Source of the DNA: an uncultured Oscillospiraceae bacterium
GTDB lineage: Bacteria > Bacillota > Clostridia > Oscillospirales > Acutalibacteraceae
Length of the DNA: 64,000 nt
Direction of reading: 5' to 3'
Assembly (NCBI GenBank): GCA_900539845.1
Contig: UQDP01000012.1
Span: 6,347-70,346, forward strand
Of the stretch, positions 18,905 to 27,754 are shown one piece after another (the first letter of the stretch is position 1; each line of letters starts with the position of its first letter). The notes beneath the pieces are model-generated. The model worked only from the letters and a program-made list of their open reading frames with translations, was not told the DNA's origin and did no database searches. Made by a program: the position numbers and the translations under genes.

Positions 18905-18942
18905 AAAAAAGAGCTGAAACGATTATCGTTTCGGCTCTTTTT
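18905..18942. terminator. Bidirectional terminator between polysaccharide operon and recG
   Basis: AAAGAGCTGAAACGA and TCGTTTCGGCTCTTT form a long stem with a 3-nt loop and one wobble pair. A-rich and T-rich flanks occur on both sides, so it can stop the convergent transcripts from both strands. Confidence 0.85.
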
Positions 18943-20972
18943 CAGTTTGCAACGGAGTTCCTGAACATATCGGATATTTTATGTGCAAGCGCTTTGTATT
19001 TCGGCAGATCAAGATTAAAGTCCTCGGAAAGAATCCCGTCGGCACATTCACGGCATTTTTTGAGCGTTTCCATATCGCCGAGCATATCGGCAATCTTAAG
19101 CTGCGGCAGACCATGCTGTCTGTTTCCGAAAAAATCTCCCGGACCGCGAAGTTTCAGATCTTCATCGGCTATCTTGAATCCGTCACTGTATTTTTTCATA
19201 ATGCCCAAGCGTTCTCGAGCAGTCTCGCTTTGGCTGTCTGAAATCAGTATGCAATAGGATTTATGCTTGCCTCTGCCGACGCGCCCTCTGAGCTGATGCA
19301 GCTGTGAAAGCCCAAAACGCTCGGCGTTTTCTATAACCATAACCGTTGCTTTAGGTACATCAACGCCCACTTCAATAACCGTTGTGGAAACAAGCAGTTT
19401 AATGTCTCCGTCTGCAAATGCGCGCATCACGTTTTCTTTTTCGGCAGGTTTCATTTTGCCGTGCAGAAGACCAATGTTTATGCCCCTGAAATCATTTTGT
19501 GAAAGCTCTTCGGCGTATTTTGTTGCTGAGACCATATTTTCGGTTTCCCCCTCCTTCACAAGAGGGCAGACGATATACGCCTGATTTCCGCCCGCAATCT
19601 CTTTTTTTATAAAATTATAAATTCGCTTGTGGTATCTTGAGTCCACCACATCGGTGCGCACAGTTTGCCTGCCGGGCGGAAGTTCATCCAAAACGGAAAT
19701 ATCCAGATCCCCGTAGATCATAAGCGCAAGTGTGCGCGGAATAGGCGTGGCGCTCATGACAAGCGTGTGCACACCGCTGCCCTTCATCGCCAGATTAGCC
19801 CTTTGGTTTACTCCGAAACGGTGCTGTTCGTCTGTAATAACAAGCCCTAAGTTTTTAAATTCAACATCGTTCTGTATCAGCGCATGCGTTCCTATTGCAA
19901 GGTCTGTTTCACCGTTTATAAGGCTCTCTTTTATCCGCTTTTTTTCAGTTTTTGAAGTGCTGCCTGTCAGAAGCTCTGTTTTGATTCCTTTTTCTGCAAG
20001 AAGCGGGCAGAGCGAGTCCATATGCTGAACCGCCAAGATCTCGGTGGGGGCCATCATAGCGCACTGAAAGCCGTTCTTAACGGCATTGTATATGATTCCG
20101 GCGGCAACGGCTGTTTTTCCGCTGCCCACATCGCCTTGCAGCAGACGGTTCATAGGATATTCATTCGCCATGTCCGCGGTGCATTCCTTTATTGCCCTCA
20201 GCTGTGCCGAAGTGGGTTTGAATGACAGAAGAGACAGGAATTCCTGTGTGAAATCATTTTTAATTCTTATATCCGTTTTGTTCTTTTTCTTGCTTTTAAG
20301 TTTGAGCAGCCCCAGCTGCAGTGCAAGCAGTTCTTCAAAAATAAGTCTGTCACGTGCTTTTTCAAGCTTTTCGGCATCATCGGGAAAATGTATTTGCCGC
20401 ATTGCAAAATCAAGTGAAACAAGCCTGTATTTCAGCCTGATCTCTGCCGGCAGAGTTTCGCCGAACGGCTCAAGAGAATCCAGTGCCGTTTTAACGACTT
20501 TTGCTATCGCGCGCGAATTCAGTTTCCCGGTTGCGGGGTAAATAGGCTTGATGATATCGCTGTTTTGTATCTTCTCTATCTCGGGCGAAGCCATGTTTGC
20601 AGCGGTCAGCGTTTTTTCTATTTTACCGAAAAGTATGTATTCTTCATACAGTTTGAGCGCTGACGCAAGATATTTATTGTTGAAGATTGTCACATGAATT
20701 ATGGTTTCGCCGTCTGAAAAATCGCATTTAAAAAGTGTCATTCCCTTGCGCACATAATGTGTTTTAACAGGGGATACAAGCGTTGCGGCAATGCAGACGG
20801 TATCACCGCTCTCACATTCGCGTACTTTCTTTTTATCTGAACGGTCCTCATAATTTCTCGGAAAATATTCAATCAGATCCCGCACGCTGAAAATGCCGAG
20901 CTTATTGAAAAGCCCGGCTCTTTTTTCTCCTACACCTTTTATGAACTGAATACTGCTGTCAGGATTAAGCAT
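18942..20972 (-). CDS. recG: ATP-dependent DNA helicase RecG
   Basis: Remodels stalled replication forks and Holliday junctions. The 676-aa protein has the N-terminal wedge/OB domain (IQFIKGVGEKRAGLFNKLG), then helicase motif I GDVGSGKTAVAAG, motif II as DEQH in ITDEQHRFGV, and motif VI QLHQLRGRVGRG. Length is normal. It starts at an ATG one base from the stop of yloV and is the third gene of a yloU-yloV-recG operon, an arrangement also known in Bacillus. Confidence 0.97.
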   Translation of the reverse strand: MLNPDSSIQFIKGVGEKRAGLFNKLGIFSVRDLIEYFPRNYEDRSDKKKVRECESGDTVCIAATLVSPVKTHYVRKGMTLFKCDFSDGETIIHVTIFNNKYLASALKLYEEYILFGKIEKTLTAANMASPEIEKIQNSDIIKPIYPATGKLNSRAIAKVVKTALDSLEPFGETLPAEIRLKYRLVSLDFAMRQIHFPDDAEKLEKARDRLIFEELLALQLGLLKLKSKKKNKTDIRIKNDFTQEFLSLLSFKPTSAQLRAIKECTADMANEYPMNRLLQGDVGSGKTAVAAGIIYNAVKNGFQCAMMAPTEILAVQHMDSLCPLLAEKGIKTELLTGSTSKTEKKRIKESLINGETDLAIGTHALIQNDVEFKNLGLVITDEQHRFGVNQRANLAMKGSGVHTLVMSATPIPRTLALMIYGDLDISVLDELPPGRQTVRTDVVDSRYHKRIYNFIKKEIAGGNQAYIVCPLVKEGETENMVSATKYAEELSQNDFRGINIGLLHGKMKPAEKENVMRAFADGDIKLLVSTTVIEVGVDVPKATVMVIENAERFGLSQLHQLRGRVGRGKHKSYCILISDSQSETARERLGIMKKYSDGFKIADEDLKLRGPGDFFGNRQHGLPQLKIADMLGDMETLKKCRECADGILSEDFNLDLPKYKALAHKISDMFRNSVAN

Positions 20973-20973
20973 T

Positions 20974-22632
20974 TTACTCCACTGAAATTATGAAATAATA
21001 GATCGGTTGTCCGCCGTCCACAACGCTGATTTCCACATCTTCTCCGAATTTGTTCTCAAGGCGCGATTTAAGCTCCTGCGCTTCTTCTTCGGACGAATCA
21101 CTGCCGTATATCAGTGTTATGATACTGCTCTGATTTCTTTTAAATATTTTAACTGTGGATTTGTAAGCAATCTCAACCTTGTCCGTTCCCACAAATCTGA
21201 TTTTTCCGTTGCACAGCCCCATGATCTCGCCCTGTTTAACAGGAACGCCTTCTATCTCACTGTCTCTTGCGGCAAATGTTACCTGCGCAGTAGAAACATT
21301 TTCGGCTGCCTGCGTCATTGCCATCAGGTTCTCCTCAGCATCCGCCTCTTCATCAAACATCAGCATAGCGGATATCCCCTGGGGTATGGTTTTGGTCTGT
21401 AAAACGCGCACTTCTCTGTCTTTTGTAAGGCGTACGGCCTGCTCGGCCGCCATGATTATGTTTTTATTGTTCGGAAGCACAAACACCGTCTTTGCAGGTG
21501 TTGCCATGATGGCATTAAGAATATCGTCGGTTGAGGGGTTCATAGTCTGACCGCCGCTTACAACAACATCTGCGCCTATATCTTTAAAAAGTTCTGTAAG
21601 ACCGTTGCCTGCACAGACGGTCACAAACCCATATTTATTCGTTGGCTGAGCCACAGTCAGCTCCTGTTCATTTTGTTCTTCGGGGGCTGCGCCTGCGTTT
21701 CGGTGCTGATAACGCATATTGTCTATTTTTATGTTGATAAGCTGGCCGTATTTAAGCGCTGCTTGAATAACATTTCCCGGTTCGTTCGAATGAACATGGA
21801 CTTTAATGATATCATTGTCGTCCACAACAACTACGCAGTCGCCGATCGATTCAAGATATGCGCGCAGCTTCAGCGGATCTTTTTCCTTTGATTCGCCTGA
21901 TTTTTCAATCAGGAATTCGGAGCAATAACCGAACTCTATCTCATCAGACGCATTGGCTACCGTACTTTTTTCAGCTTTTGCGCCGTCGGTGTTTTCTTCG
22001 CCCTCCAGCGGCTGAATAATCACATTGTTAGCAAAAACGCTGTGGAAGCCTTCAAAAATCAGCACAAGCCCCTGACCGCCGGCATCCACAACGCCCGCCT
22101 GCTTTAAAACCGGCAGCTGTTCCGGCGTTTTCGCCAAAGCGTCTTTGGCAGCCATCATAGCGGCAAACGCCACTTCCATCGGATCGTTTACGGACTGTGC
22201 CATCTCTGTGGCTGCTTCTGAAGCTTTTCTGACTACTGTAAGTATCGTGCCTTCGGTCGGTTTCATTACTGCCTTGTAGGCGGCCTTAACGCCTAAGTCA
22301 AACGCATTGGCAACCTCTTCGCCGTTCGCTTCGTCAAGACCTTTAAATCCTTTGGAAAAGCCCCTGAATATAAGGGAAAGGATAACGCCGCTGTTTCCGC
22401 GTGCGCCTCTCAGAAGTGCGGATGCGCATTTTGACGCGGCTTCGCCGACAGTGCAGGTGTCCGGCAGAACGGCAACCTCTTTTGCCGCTGCGCCGATGGT
22501 CATGCTCATATTTGTGCCCGTATCGCCGTCCGGCACAGGGAACACATTGAGTGCGTCCACTGCGCTGCGATTGTTTGCAATATGATTGGAGGCGGAGATT
22601 ACTCCGTCGCGAAACATTTTTCCTGTAAGCAT
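20974..22632 (-). CDS. DAK2-domain protein YloV/FakA-like
   Basis: A 552-aa protein with an N-terminal DAK2 (DhaL-like) ATP-binding domain: NVFPVPDGDTGTNMSMT and LLRGARGNSGVILS. A middle DegV-like linker and a C-terminal domain follow (VFVLPNNKNIIMAAEQAV). In Staphylococcus the homologue FakA phosphorylates exogenous fatty acids bound by FakB. FakB is not in this window. It lies between yloU and recG on one transcript. Confidence 0.93.
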   Translation of the reverse strand: MLTGKMFRDGVISASNHIANNRSAVDALNVFPVPDGDTGTNMSMTIGAAAKEVAVLPDTCTVGEAASKCASALLRGARGNSGVILSLIFRGFSKGFKGLDEANGEEVANAFDLGVKAAYKAVMKPTEGTILTVVRKASEAATEMAQSVNDPMEVAFAAMMAAKDALAKTPEQLPVLKQAGVVDAGGQGLVLIFEGFHSVFANNVIIQPLEGEENTDGAKAEKSTVANASDEIEFGYCSEFLIEKSGESKEKDPLKLRAYLESIGDCVVVVDDNDIIKVHVHSNEPGNVIQAALKYGQLINIKIDNMRYQHRNAGAAPEEQNEQELTVAQPTNKYGFVTVCAGNGLTELFKDIGADVVVSGGQTMNPSTDDILNAIMATPAKTVFVLPNNKNIIMAAEQAVRLTKDREVRVLQTKTIPQGISAMLMFDEEADAEENLMAMTQAAENVSTAQVTFAARDSEIEGVPVKQGEIMGLCNGKIRFVGTDKVEIAYKSTVKIFKRNQSSIITLIYGSDSSEEEAQELKSRLENKFGEDVEISVVDGGQPIYYFIISVE

Positions 22633-22648
22633 TTGGGTATAATCTCCT

Positions 22649-23002
22649 TTAGTTAATGGCGTCTACATAAACGTTGATTTTTGAAACCTTCAGATCGGTA
22701 ACCGTTTCAACGGTATACCGCACTTTGTTGGTTATGCTGTTTGCGATGGCGTTTATGTTAACACCATAGGAGACCGCAATATGAAGATCTATCACAAGAC
22801 TTCCGTTTACGCTTTTTACGCTTACGCCGCGGTTGTAGTTATCTTTGTCTGCCTTGTTGGTAATGATTGCCTTAAGGCTTTGTATGGGGCTTGATACCAT
22901 CCCGGTAACTCCGAAGCAGGATTGCGCCACCTGACCTACCAGCTTTTCAAAATAATTGTTCGTGATTTCTATATATCCGTTTGGATTTTCATATTTTATC
23001 AT
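22649..23002 (-). CDS. Asp23/Gls24 family protein YloU
   Basis: A 117-aa Asp23-family protein with the conserved IEITNNYFEKLVGQVAQ and SLVIDLHIAVSYGVNI segments. Staphylococcal Asp23 is a membrane-associated, alkaline-shock-linked protein; the precise role of YloU is unclear. The start ATG at 23002 follows GGAGG; longer upstream reading would run into the promoter. It is the first gene of the yloU-yloV-recG operon. Confidence 0.92.
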   Translation of the reverse strand: MIKYENPNGYIEITNNYFEKLVGQVAQSCFGVTGMVSSPIQSLKAIITNKADKDNYNRGVSVKSVNGSLVIDLHIAVSYGVNINAIANSITNKVRYTVETVTDLKVSKINVYVDAIN

Positions 23003-23051
23003 AACAAACCTCCGTTTGTTTATTGGTATCATCGTGTGATCCGCAGTATTG

Positions 23052-23080
23052 ATTATAATATATTCTGCATCATATATCAA
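23052..23080 (-). promoter_or_regulatory. Promoter of the yloU-yloV-recG operon
   Basis: TTGATA (23075-23080) and TATAAT (23052-23057) with a 17-bp spacer on the minus strand, about 45 bp before the likely yloU start. Confidence 0.75.
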
Positions 23081-23169
23081 GTACGGCGGATATGCTTAAA
23101 AATATTTGGATTCCGTCTTTTCCTCATTTTTTTCGCGTTATCTTTTTATTATTGCGAAAAAGCGCTTTC

Positions 23170-24669
23170 TTATTCAGCTTCAAAATACCAGTCCTCTATA
23201 TTGGCAAAGCAATCATAATAGCTCCCCTGAACATCACCGTTCATGGTTTTTGTAAAACAGATCATTCCTTTTCTGTAAACCAGAGGAATATACGGCATTT
23301 CATCGGCAAACGCAAGCAGGAATGTGCCAAGCTGCACTTCTGCATTCATATATTGTGCATATGCCTGTGAGGAGGTGCTGTTTCCCGTATCTATTCCGTA
23401 GTGCGTCGTTCCGTCATCGCTGAAAAATGAGCGCAGGCTCATATCGGGAGATATCTTGATTTCACCTATATACAGATTAAAGCTTTCGCTTTGCACAAGC
23501 TGCAGGTATCTTGCGTTGTCGGATTCCTGGGTGATTGAAACACTGAAACCCGCTTCTTCAAGCTGCTGCTCGATCAGCTTCGCACAGGAGAGCCTTTCGC
23601 TGTTGGAGGAGTTTACAAGAATGGAAAGCGATCTGTCGGATACGCCGCTGTTGTTAAGAAGCTGCATGGCGGCTTGCGCATCCCCGGAAGAAGAAAACAG
23701 CTCCGTTTGCGAAAGCTCAAACTGCGGGTTAAAAACGCCGGTGGCAGGCTGTGAAAATCCGCCGTAGGCGCTTCTGGCAAGTGTCTCACGGTCTATTGCC
23801 AGCGAGATTGCTTTTCTCACATCGGCGTTCGTTGTGATGCCGCTCTTGTTGTTTATGCCAAGATAAACAAGATTATTCATGTTTATCAGTCTTTTATTTG
23901 CCGTTATCTTCGTTGAAGTGCTGCTGCTCAGATCTCTGAAAGCAAAGCTTATATTGCCTATATTGACCGCGTTATCTATCGAATCCCCGGAAGCTATATT
24001 TTCAAGATGGATAACGATTATGTGCGGCTTGAAGCCGTTTGCAGTATTTGCCTTCAATACGGTCTCTCCGTTTTCATCGTCGTAATAATAGCGTCCGCTT
24101 CCGATCGGATAGTCGCCTGCATCCTCAGAACTTACAATGGGAAATACCAGCAGATTGTGAGCGTACGGATCAGGTTCATTCAGTGAGAAAACGATCTCTG
24201 TCTGCGACTTGGCGCGGCAGGAATCTATTTCCGTAAGCGATGAACCCCAGTATGCCGAATCTTTGGCGGCGTCAAAGGAGCTGACGATGTCATCAGCTGT
24301 AAGCGGACTGCCGTCCGTAAAAGCCAGCCCTGCCGTGATCCCCACCTGCAGAGTGGTTGAATCGGTATATTCATAGCTTGACGCTATGTTCAGGCTTGCC
24401 TTGTAATTGTCGTCAAGGTCAAAAAGACTTTCAAACACAAGCTGCGAAAGCACCTGATTGTTCAGTGTCTGTGCCTCAAAGGGATTTAAGCTGTCGGACT
24501 GTGTGTAACTCAGTTTGAATGTGGAGGTGTCTTCCGGGATAACCGTTTCAGATTCTATTACCGCGGGGTTTGTTGTGGTCTCGTCATTGTTTTCCATGCC
24601 GGAGCAGGCGGTAAGAGAGAGTGCAACCAAAATTGCCGCAAGAATAAGCGCTGTAATCCTTTTCGCCAT
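23170..24669 (-). CDS. ABC-type peptide-binding lipoprotein (SBP family 5)
   Basis: Surface lipoprotein of 499 aa. The signal sequence ends in the lipobox LTAC (cysteine near residue 22), followed by an acidic Thr-rich linker. The body has family 5 binding-protein features: FKLSYTQSDSLNPFEAQTLN, LAFTDGSPLTADDIVSSFDA and RKAISLAIDRETLARSAYGG. Such proteins capture oligopeptides, or sometimes sugars or nickel, for an ABC importer. No permease or ATPase gene lies nearby, so this is an orphan receptor. It is cotranscribed with the upstream ymdB (2-bp gap; GGAGG at the start). Confidence 0.93.
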   Translation of the reverse strand: MAKRITALILAAILVALSLTACSGMENNDETTTNPAVIESETVIPEDTSTFKLSYTQSDSLNPFEAQTLNNQVLSQLVFESLFDLDDNYKASLNIASSYEYTDSTTLQVGITAGLAFTDGSPLTADDIVSSFDAAKDSAYWGSSLTEIDSCRAKSQTEIVFSLNEPDPYAHNLLVFPIVSSEDAGDYPIGSGRYYYDDENGETVLKANTANGFKPHIIVIHLENIASGDSIDNAVNIGNISFAFRDLSSSTSTKITANKRLINMNNLVYLGINNKSGITTNADVRKAISLAIDRETLARSAYGGFSQPATGVFNPQFELSQTELFSSSGDAQAAMQLLNNSGVSDRSLSILVNSSNSERLSCAKLIEQQLEEAGFSVSITQESDNARYLQLVQSESFNLYIGEIKISPDMSLRSFFSDDGTTHYGIDTGNSTSSQAYAQYMNAEVQLGTFLLAFADEMPYIPLVYRKGMICFTKTMNGDVQGSYYDCFANIEDWYFEAE

Positions 24670-24671
24670 TT

Positions 24672-25445
24672 TTACCTCCTGAATCCTTCTGTGTAAACGG
24701 TCTTTCCTGTTTTGTCGTTTGTTTCAAAAAAACATCCTTCGCAGGTGCATTCCACATCTTCATTTTTGAACCTGACCGGCAGACCTGTGCGCATTTTTTG
24801 TATTGCGCATTCGGGCGCAACTCCCAAAACAGACTGAAACGGCCCGGTCATGCCGAGATCGGTAATATATCCCGTACCTTTGGGCAGTATCTGATTGTCG
24901 GAAGTCTGAACATGCGTGTGCGTTCCGAAAAGCGCGGATATTCTGCCGTCCAGATAAAAGCCCATAGCTCGTTTTTCACTTGATGCTTCCGCATGAAAAT
25001 CTATTATAATGATCTTAGCTCCGCTGCTTTTTGCCGCTTCTATCATTTCGTCCGCCGCATCAAACGGATTTTTAATAGGGTCAAGGTATACCGTTCCCTG
25101 CAGATTGATAACGGCCGCCTTAATATAGCCCCTGTCAATGATTGTCATTCCTTTTCCCGGAGCGGAAGAATGGTAGTTTGCGGGGCGTATTATATATTCT
25201 CTTTCGTCTAAAAAATTGTATATTTCAGGGCGCTTCAGGCTGTGATTTCCGAGTGTTATAACATCTGCGCCCGCATCAAAGACTGCCTGCGCGGATTTGG
25301 GCGTGACTCCGTTGCCGACCGCTGAATTTTCCGCGTTCACGATCGTCAGATCCGCTTTGTAGTTTCGCTTCAGTCCGGGCAAAACTGCACGCAAATAATC
25401 GCAGCCCTGGCTGGAAACAACATCACCAATAGTAAGTATTTTCAA
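24672..25445 (-). CDS. YmdB-family 2',3'-cyclic nucleotide phosphodiesterase
   Basis: Metallophosphoesterase of 257 aa. It starts MKILTIGDVVSSQGCDYLR from a TTG codon at 25445, which gives the usual family length. An upstream extension would add hydrophobic residues that do not fit. The metal site appears as GDV, then NAEN, GNHSL, DFHAEASSEK and FGTHTHVQTSD. In Bacillus, YmdB affects biofilm and motility gene expression. It heads a two-gene operon with the downstream lipoprotein. Confidence 0.93.
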   Translation of the reverse strand: MKILTIGDVVSSQGCDYLRAVLPGLKRNYKADLTIVNAENSAVGNGVTPKSAQAVFDAGADVITLGNHSLKRPEIYNFLDEREYIIRPANYHSSAPGKGMTIIDRGYIKAAVINLQGTVYLDPIKNPFDAADEMIEAAKSSGAKIIIIDFHAEASSEKRAMGFYLDGRISALFGTHTHVQTSDNQILPKGTGYITDLGMTGPFQSVLGVAPECAIQKMRTGLPVRFKNEDVECTCEGCFFETNDKTGKTVYTEGFRR

Positions 25446-25478
25446 ATTTACACCGATTCTATATAATAATTTTCTATT

Positions 25479-25507
25479 ATTATACAATATAGCCGCTTTA
25501 AAAACAA
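25479..25507 (-). promoter_or_regulatory. Promoter of the ymdB-lipoprotein operon
   Basis: TTGTTT (25502-25507) and a perfect TATAAT (25479-25484) with a 17-bp spacer on the minus strand, about 35 bp before the TTG start of ymdB. Confidence 0.6.
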
Positions 25508-25555
25508 CAATCAGAAAAATGTTTATTTTTATTTTACAGTAAATTAAAATAATCC

Positions 25556-25583
25556 TTGACAAATCATTTATTTAAGGTATAAT
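25556..25583 (+). promoter_or_regulatory. Promoter of tRNA-Gln
   Basis: Perfect TTGACA (25556-25561) and TATAAT (25578-25583) with a 16-bp spacer, 33 bp before the mature tRNA. This is a strong stable-RNA-type promoter. Confidence 0.85.
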
Positions 25584-25616
25584 AGATAACGCATTGATTG
25601 ATTGAAAATCAAATAT

Positions 25617-25690
25617 AGAGGTATAGTGTAACGGTAACACACCGGACTCTGACTCCGTTATTTAAGGTTCGAATCCTTATACCTCTGCCA
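25617..25690 (+). tRNA. tRNA-Gln (anticodon CTG)
   Basis: A 74-nt cloverleaf with a perfect 7-bp acceptor stem AGAGGTA/TACCTCT. It has a D arm with GGTAA, an anticodon loop CTCTGAC giving anticodon CTG for the glutamine codon CAG, and a T loop GGTTCGAATCC. The 3' GCCA is encoded. The anticodon stem has one C-T mismatch at its base. It has its own promoter and terminator and no tRNA neighbours. Confidence 0.93.
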
Positions 25691-25730
25691 AAAGAAAAAG
25701 AACACTCGCGCAGTGTTCTTTTTTCTTTTT
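25691..25730 (+). terminator. Terminator after tRNA-Gln
   Basis: AAGAAAAAGAACAC / GTGTTCTTTTTCTT form a hairpin with a TCGCGCA loop, followed by a T-rich run. Confidence 0.8.
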
Positions 25731-25733
25731 GTA

Positions 25734-25836
25734 AATTAGATAAGAATTTCTTTGATGCAACAAAATATGCAGGAGAAGGGAATATCGGGCATATAATGAT
25801 GCATGTTGCAATGCATAAGCAAGAATTATTAAAATA
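25734..25836 (+). pseudogene. Possible 3' remnant of an unidentified gene
   Basis: A short open frame with protein-like composition (residues ending GEGNIGHIMMHVAMHKQELL, then K and stop) lies directly behind the tRNA terminator. It has no start codon or ribosome binding site of its own. It reads like the C-terminal 30 or so residues of a protein whose front part is lost. I do not recognise the family. Chance is possible at this length. Confidence 0.3.
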
Positions 25837-25873
25837 AGTTTTAAACGATCATTCATTCGCTTTAATCCATTTT

Positions 25874-25918
25874 TGAGGCGGGGACTGCAAAATACGCAGG
25901 GTGTCCCACCTCATTTTT
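25874..25918 (+). terminator. Hairpin terminator on plus strand
   Basis: TGAGG-cg-GGGAC pairs with GTCCC-a-CCTCA, with an inner CTGC/GCAG stem, followed by TTTTT. It sits between the remnant frame and the 3' end of mutY and would protect mutY from plus-strand transcription. Confidence 0.5.
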
Positions 25919-25929
25919 GATTCTGTTTA

Positions 25930-27000
25930 TTAACTGTTTTCTGCTATATCGTTCTCGCTGCTCAAATCAAAAAACATACGGAATGCAGTCGGCAGTGCAT
26001 AGTTCGTTTGAATCTCTTGTGTGGTTGCCCAGACAAAATCAGACGATGTTTTTGTGCATAGAATATGATAGCAGGTCATTTGCCATTTTATATGTGTAAA
26101 GATGTGAACGCGATGCAGCTGTTCCAATACTTCCACGGGCTGCACACCGAAAGCTTCAGCGGCATGCAATGCCTGATCAACATCCAGCTTGCCGAGCGTA
26201 TTGGGCAGCTGCCATAAGCCGACCAGCAGACCGCTTTCAGTGCGTTTCGTCAGGGCATAGCTATCTCCGCATTGCAGTAAAAAAACGGTGCGATCTTCCA
26301 AACGTTTACCTTTTTTCGGCTGTTTGACCGGATAGTGCTGCACCGTGCCGTTGGCACACGCGCGGCAGAAGCCTTTTGCCGGACAAGCATTACATTTCGG
26401 CGATTTGGGTGTGCAAACTGTTGCGCCCAGTTCCATTAACGCTTGCGTAAACTGCCCGCAATGCTTTTTCGGATATACTTTTTCAAGTTGTGCGGCGATT
26501 TCGGTTTTGGTTTGCACATGATCAATCGGCGCATCGTTTTCCGTCATGCGTGTGATAATGCGCAGTACATTACCGTCTACGGCGGCGTACGGCAGATTGA
26601 AACAGATGGAAGCAACGGCGCCTGCGGTATATGGTCCGATGCCGGGCAGAGCGCGGATCTCTTCGTATCGGTTCGGAAAGCGTCCGCCATATTGTGCTTC
26701 GATCACGCGCGCAGCTTTTTGCAGATTGCGTGCACGGTTATAATAGCCGAGCCCTTCCCACAGTTTGAACAGTTGGCTTTCCGGCGCTTCGGCCAGGGCT
26801 TGGATGCCGGGGAGCTGTTCTAAAAAGCGAAGATAGTATGCTCGTACCGCTTCTACACGCGTTTGTTGCAACATAATCTCCGAGAGCCATACGTGATAAG
26901 GCTCAGTGTCTTGCCGCCAAGGAAGTTCGCGGGCATTTTCTTCGTACCAGGGCAACAGCGTATCCGGCAGTTGTCTGTAAATTGAATCGGTTGTTTTCAA
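25930..27000 (-). CDS. mutY: Adenine DNA glycosylase MutY
   Basis: Removes adenine mispaired with 8-oxoguanine. The 356-aa protein has the glycosylase core with catalytic Glu in LSEIMLQQTRVEAV. The HhH segment LPGIGPYTAGAVAS and catalytic Asp in AVDGNVLRI follow. The 4Fe-4S ligands have the C-x6-C-x2-C-x5-C spacing (CTPKSPKCNACPAKGFC). The C-terminal MutT-like domain includes GLWQLPN. I chose the TTG at 27000 because AAAGGAGAAAGC precedes it; longer readings add non-homologous residues. Its wording and codon choice look somewhat different from adjacent genes, and it is flanked by gene fragments, which hints at insertion by recombination. Confidence 0.94.
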   Translation of the reverse strand: MKTTDSIYRQLPDTLLPWYEENARELPWRQDTEPYHVWLSEIMLQQTRVEAVRAYYLRFLEQLPGIQALAEAPESQLFKLWEGLGYYNRARNLQKAARVIEAQYGGRFPNRYEEIRALPGIGPYTAGAVASICFNLPYAAVDGNVLRIITRMTENDAPIDHVQTKTEIAAQLEKVYPKKHCGQFTQALMELGATVCTPKSPKCNACPAKGFCRACANGTVQHYPVKQPKKGKRLEDRTVFLLQCGDSYALTKRTESGLLVGLWQLPNTLGKLDVDQALHAAEAFGVQPVEVLEQLHRVHIFTHIKWQMTCYHILCTKTSSDFVWATTQEIQTNYALPTAFRMFFDLSSENDIAENS

Positions 27001-27754
27001 AGCTTTCTCCTTTATGCTTGAATGATATATATGGAATAAATATGCACATTTTGCGGCAGGAGTTTTCACATATATTCCAATGTATGTAGTGCGATTCGGT
27101 ATCTGATTTCGTTTTTTCAAACCTAATCTTTTTTGTTCAGTCTAGCTCTGATATTATTTTTTTAAAACCGATAAATCATCTATATCAAATGCAAAAATCC
27201 TTAAAGCCAAGATGCTTTGTATAGTCATAATAATCCATTTCGATTTGTTTTGCTTCAAAATCATTATACCTGCAAAACCCTAATTTTTTCTATAATTATA
27301 TAATAAGTTGTTTGATATATCAAATATATCATAAATAATGATCGTAAGAAACGATAGGATAAAGAGAGTTTTCCTGCTGAAAAATCCTGCAATGCATTAC
27401 TGCACTTGAATATGCAGAAAAGACAGAACGGTTGTTTTCTTGAGGTAAAGGATGCGCAGCTGCTGAGTGAGATAAGTATTTTGGGGATCAGGGGAATCGC
27501 AGAAACATATTTGTTTTTTCTGCAGAGCAGAATTGTAGTTATCCCTGACGAGTGCAAGTGCATTGTATTGTCCGAGACGAATCTTCAGCAAAAATTTAAG
27601 ATTCGCTTTGGCGACATGCTGATACGATCGATTCCGAAAAAACAGCGTTTTTGAAGCATGGGGTGGTGGCTGCTATTTTTAAGTGCCACATTACAATATA
27701 AAACCACCGCGCGCATTTCAGCTAGCGGTGGTTTTATTACTTTCAAAACAGGAT
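27001..27754. other. AT-rich intergenic stretch with decayed frames
   Basis: No convincing complete gene is seen in these 750 bases. On the minus strand, 27185-27289 encodes a 34-residue protein-like tail (KKLGFCRYNDFEAKQ ... KHLGFKDFCI) that resembles the end of a GNAT acetyltransferase. On the plus strand, 27406-27654 is an 82-codon open frame (with LEVKDAQLLSEISILGIRG) without a ribosome binding site. Both may be remnants. The stretch ends in the hairpin at 27698-27737. Confidence 0.45.
27698..27737. terminator. Bidirectional terminator beyond fucU
   Basis: ATAAAACCACCGC and GCGGTGGTTTTAT form a 13-bp perfect stem with a 14-nt loop. The A/T-rich flanks on both strands make it the end of the large minus-strand glycosidase transcript. 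Confidence 0.85.

Noticed and set aside
23090-23169. Hairpin TTTTTCGC...GCGAAAAA as terminator of the lipoprotein gene
   Set aside because: The stem is AT-rich with a long loop and is not followed by a T-run on the minus strand, so I did not list it.
27185-27289. Minus-strand fragment as a functional small protein
   Set aside because: It has no start codon after an upstream stop and looks like only the last part of a larger acetyltransferase-like protein.
27406-27654. An 82-codon plus-strand open frame as a small gene
   Set aside because: No ribosome binding site or recognisable family, and it sits in a decayed AT-rich stretch. I list it only as part of the intergenic region.
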